A stretch of 14,882 bases of DNA. It comes from UBA3064 sp016868095. GTDB taxonomy: Bacteria; Pseudomonadota; Gammaproteobacteria; Burkholderiales; Burkholderiaceae_E. A program made the translations under genes and the position numbers. Position 1 is the stretch's first letter. Every line of letters begins with the position of its first letter. Location of the stretch: assembly GCA_041175665.1 (NCBI GenBank), contig JBEDEM010000058.1, forward strand, positions 1 through 14,882, read 5' to 3'. Shown here one piece after another: positions 13,641 through 14,882 of this stretch. Below the pieces are notes generated by a model. That model worked only from the letters and a program-made list of their open reading frames with translations, was not told where the DNA came from and made no database searches.

Positions 13641-14507
13641 ATGAATATCTTTTTGCGCCTAGCTGCCAAACTTGCCTTCGGAGCCCTCGTGCTCACGCAG
13701 ACCCCAGTTCATGCGGCCGGTTCGGACTACCCACTTGATCGTTTTCCGACGACCAAACTTACCGAGCAGGCTGCATTGCAAGAGGGTGCCAAGCTCTTTG
13801 TGAACTACTGCCTTGGATGCCACAGCGCTCAGTACATGCGCTATAACCGGCTGCGTGACATTGGCTTAACCGATGACCAGATCAAGCGCAATTTGCTCTT
13901 TTCTGCAGATAAAGTTGGCGAAGGCATGAAGATCGCAATGCGGGTGGATGATGCCAAGTCCTGGTTTGGCGGACAGCCTCCTGATCTTTCAGTGATCGCG
14001 CGTGCAAGAGCATCCCATTCGGGTACAGGATCGGACTGGTTGTACACCTATCTTCGCGCTTACTACCGCGACAGCACAAGGCCAAGTGGTTGGAACAACG
14101 CCTTATTTCCAAACGTTGGCATGCCGAATGTGTTTTGGGAACTTCAGGGCTCCCGCGGTGTGGTCATCGAAGACGTGCACGCGGCCAAAGATGCGGCATC
14201 GAAGGGTTCGTTTGTGAAGACAAGCGTGCGTTTTGACGAATCAGGCTTGCGTTCAGAGTCAAAAGACACGATCCCGGGCCCTGCGAAAGAGGGCATGCAA
14301 TTCTTGCTTGGTAAAGCGCAAGGTGGCCAACTATCGGCTGCCCAGTTTGATGACGCGATGGCCAACCTTACCGCCTACATAACCTATATGTCCGATCCAA
14401 GTGCCAAAGAGCGCAAGCGGCTTGGTGTGTGGGTCATGCTTTATTTATGCGGCTTTTTTGTGCTTGCCTGGTGGTTAAATAAAACCTACTGGAAAGACAT
14501 CAAATAG
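13641..14507 (+). CDS. petC: Ubiquinol-cytochrome c reductase cytochrome c1 subunit
   Basis: Cytochrome c1 accepts electrons from the Rieske protein and passes them to soluble cytochrome c in the periplasm. The protein has 288 residues. A Sec signal peptide occupies about 1-25 (MNIFLRLAAK and a hydrophobic core, with VHA-AG as the likely cleavage site). The heme c site is CLGCH at 57-61. Met161 in PNVGMPNVFWELQG is the best candidate for the axial methionine. One C-terminal membrane anchor (about 262-281, VWVMLYLCGFFVLAWW) is followed by a basic end (KTYWKDIK). The order petA-petB-petC on one strand makes a complete three-subunit bc1 operon. Confidence 0.97.
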   Translation: MNIFLRLAAKLAFGALVLTQTPVHAAGSDYPLDRFPTTKLTEQAALQEGAKLFVNYCLGCHSAQYMRYNRLRDIGLTDDQIKRNLLFSADKVGEGMKIAMRVDDAKSWFGGQPPDLSVIARARASHSGTGSDWLYTYLRAYYRDSTRPSGWNNALFPNVGMPNVFWELQGSRGVVIEDVHAAKDAASKGSFVKTSVRFDESGLRSESKDTIPGPAKEGMQFLLGKAQGGQLSAAQFDDAMANLTAYITYMSDPSAKERKRLGVWVMLYLCGFFVLAWWLNKTYWKDIK

Positions 14508-14537
14508 TTTCCTAATCCGTCTCTTGAAAGTTATCCG

Positions 14538-14570
14538 TCGCAGCCTTAGGCTGTGGCGGTGCTTGTTTCT
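14538..14570 (+). terminator. Possible terminator after petC
   Basis: CAGCC (14541-14545) and GGCTG (14549-14553) close a UUA loop. The stem extends by G-U, C-G and U-G pairs to 14538/14556. A moderately T-rich GCTTGTTTCT follows from 14561. The stem is short and the T-run is interrupted, so termination would be partial. A TTGAAA at 14524-14529 with TAGGCT 17 bases on could be a weak overlapping sspA promoter. Confidence 0.3.
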
Positions 14571-14609
14571 GGGGGCGGTAAACGGTGATGGGCACTTTAG
14601 CTTGCCCCC

Positions 14610-14614
14610 AGGAG
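14610..14614 (+). promoter_or_regulatory. Ribosome binding site of sspA
   Basis: AGGAG stands seven bases before ATG 14622. It favours the first of the two adjacent ATG codons (14622 and 14625). Confidence 0.65.
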
Positions 14615-14621
14615 AACATAC

Positions 14622-14882
14622 ATGATGGTGCTGTATTCGGGCACGACCTGCCCATTTAGTCAGCGTTGCCGTTTCGTGCTTTTCGAGAAGGGCATGGATT
14701 TTGAAATCCGTGATGTCGATCTTTTCAATAAGCCTGAAGATATTTCAGTCATGAACCCTTATGGGCAAGTGCCAATATTGGTTGAACGCGATCTGATTCT
14801 TTACGAGTCGAACATCATCAATGAGTATATCGATGAGCGATTCCCGCATCCCCAATTGATGCCTGCCGATCCTGTGATGCGG
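14622..14882 (+). CDS. sspA: Stringent starvation protein A homologue (SspA), 5' part only
   Basis: The frame is open from ATG 14622 to the window end, giving the first 87 residues. The complete protein is normally a little over 200. It starts MMVLYSGTTCPFSQRCRFVL and contains NPYGQVPILVERDLILYES and INEYIDERFPHPQLMPADP. This is the thioredoxin-like N-terminal domain of the GST fold, characteristic of SspA. SspA is not a glutathione transferase; in enterobacteria it binds RNA polymerase and modulates transcription under starvation. The position directly after petABC is the usual one in betaproteobacteria. Confidence 0.95.
   Translation, partial: MMVLYSGTTCPFSQRCRFVLFEKGMDFEIRDVDLFNKPEDISVMNPYGQVPILVERDLILYESNIINEYIDERFPHPQLMPADPVMR

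Noticed and set aside
1..14882. Mobile elements, CRISPR arrays, tRNA or rRNA genes, defence or other accessory systems
   Set aside because: No transposase, integrase, regularly spaced repeats or RNA-gene signatures were recognised; the window is core chromosome with conserved gene order.

Overview
The window is a stretch of core bacterial chromosome, most likely from a betaproteobacterium of the order Burkholderiales with moderate GC (slightly above 50% by eye). The basis for this is the gene order murA - his genes - hinT - tatABC - degS-like protease (opposite strand) - NIF3 - petABC - sspA, a familiar betaproteobacterial arrangement, together with betaproteobacterial-looking protein sequences (short-form HisG, long cytochrome b with a PVWY Qo motif, SspA). 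No mobile element, CRISPR array, rRNA or tRNA was recognised, and coding density is very high: no gene-free stretch reaches 300 bases, the longest being 139 bases between petA and petB.

Region 1 (1-7903) is the histidine cluster. It opens with the 3' part of murA (peptidoglycan precursor synthesis), followed by hisG and hisD, which overlap by 4 bases. hisC then lies on the opposite strand, convergent with hisD (31-base overlap) and divergent from hisB (24 bases between start codons). hisB, hisH, hisA, hisF, hisI and hisE follow on the plus strand, with hinT overlapping the hisE stop. Together these supply every enzyme of the pathway from PRPP and ATP to histidine except the HisZ regulatory subunit that a short HisG needs and a recognisable histidinol-phosphate phosphatase. 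HisB here is the single-domain dehydratase only. Those two must be encoded elsewhere.

Region 2 (7906-9494) is tatA-tatB-tatC, the twin-arginine export system for folded proteins. Region 3 (9495-11426) holds a membrane-anchored DegS/DegQ-type serine protease on the minus strand and a divergent NIF3-family protein. Their 5' ends share one ATGCAT hexamer.

Region 4 (11493-14507) is petA-petB-petC, the three catalytic subunits of the cytochrome bc1 complex. The Rieske protein carries a twin-arginine N-terminus, so the nearby Tat system is its probable export and assembly route. A candidate -10 element precedes petA, and hairpins lie between petA and petB and after petC. The window ends inside sspA, the stringent starvation protein A homologue.

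I found no undescribed multi-gene system. The most notable features are architectural: the in-place inversion of hisC inside an otherwise collinear his cluster, and three extremely tight gene junctions (hisD/hisC, tatC/degS, degS/nif3) where neighbouring genes on opposite strands overlap or abut.
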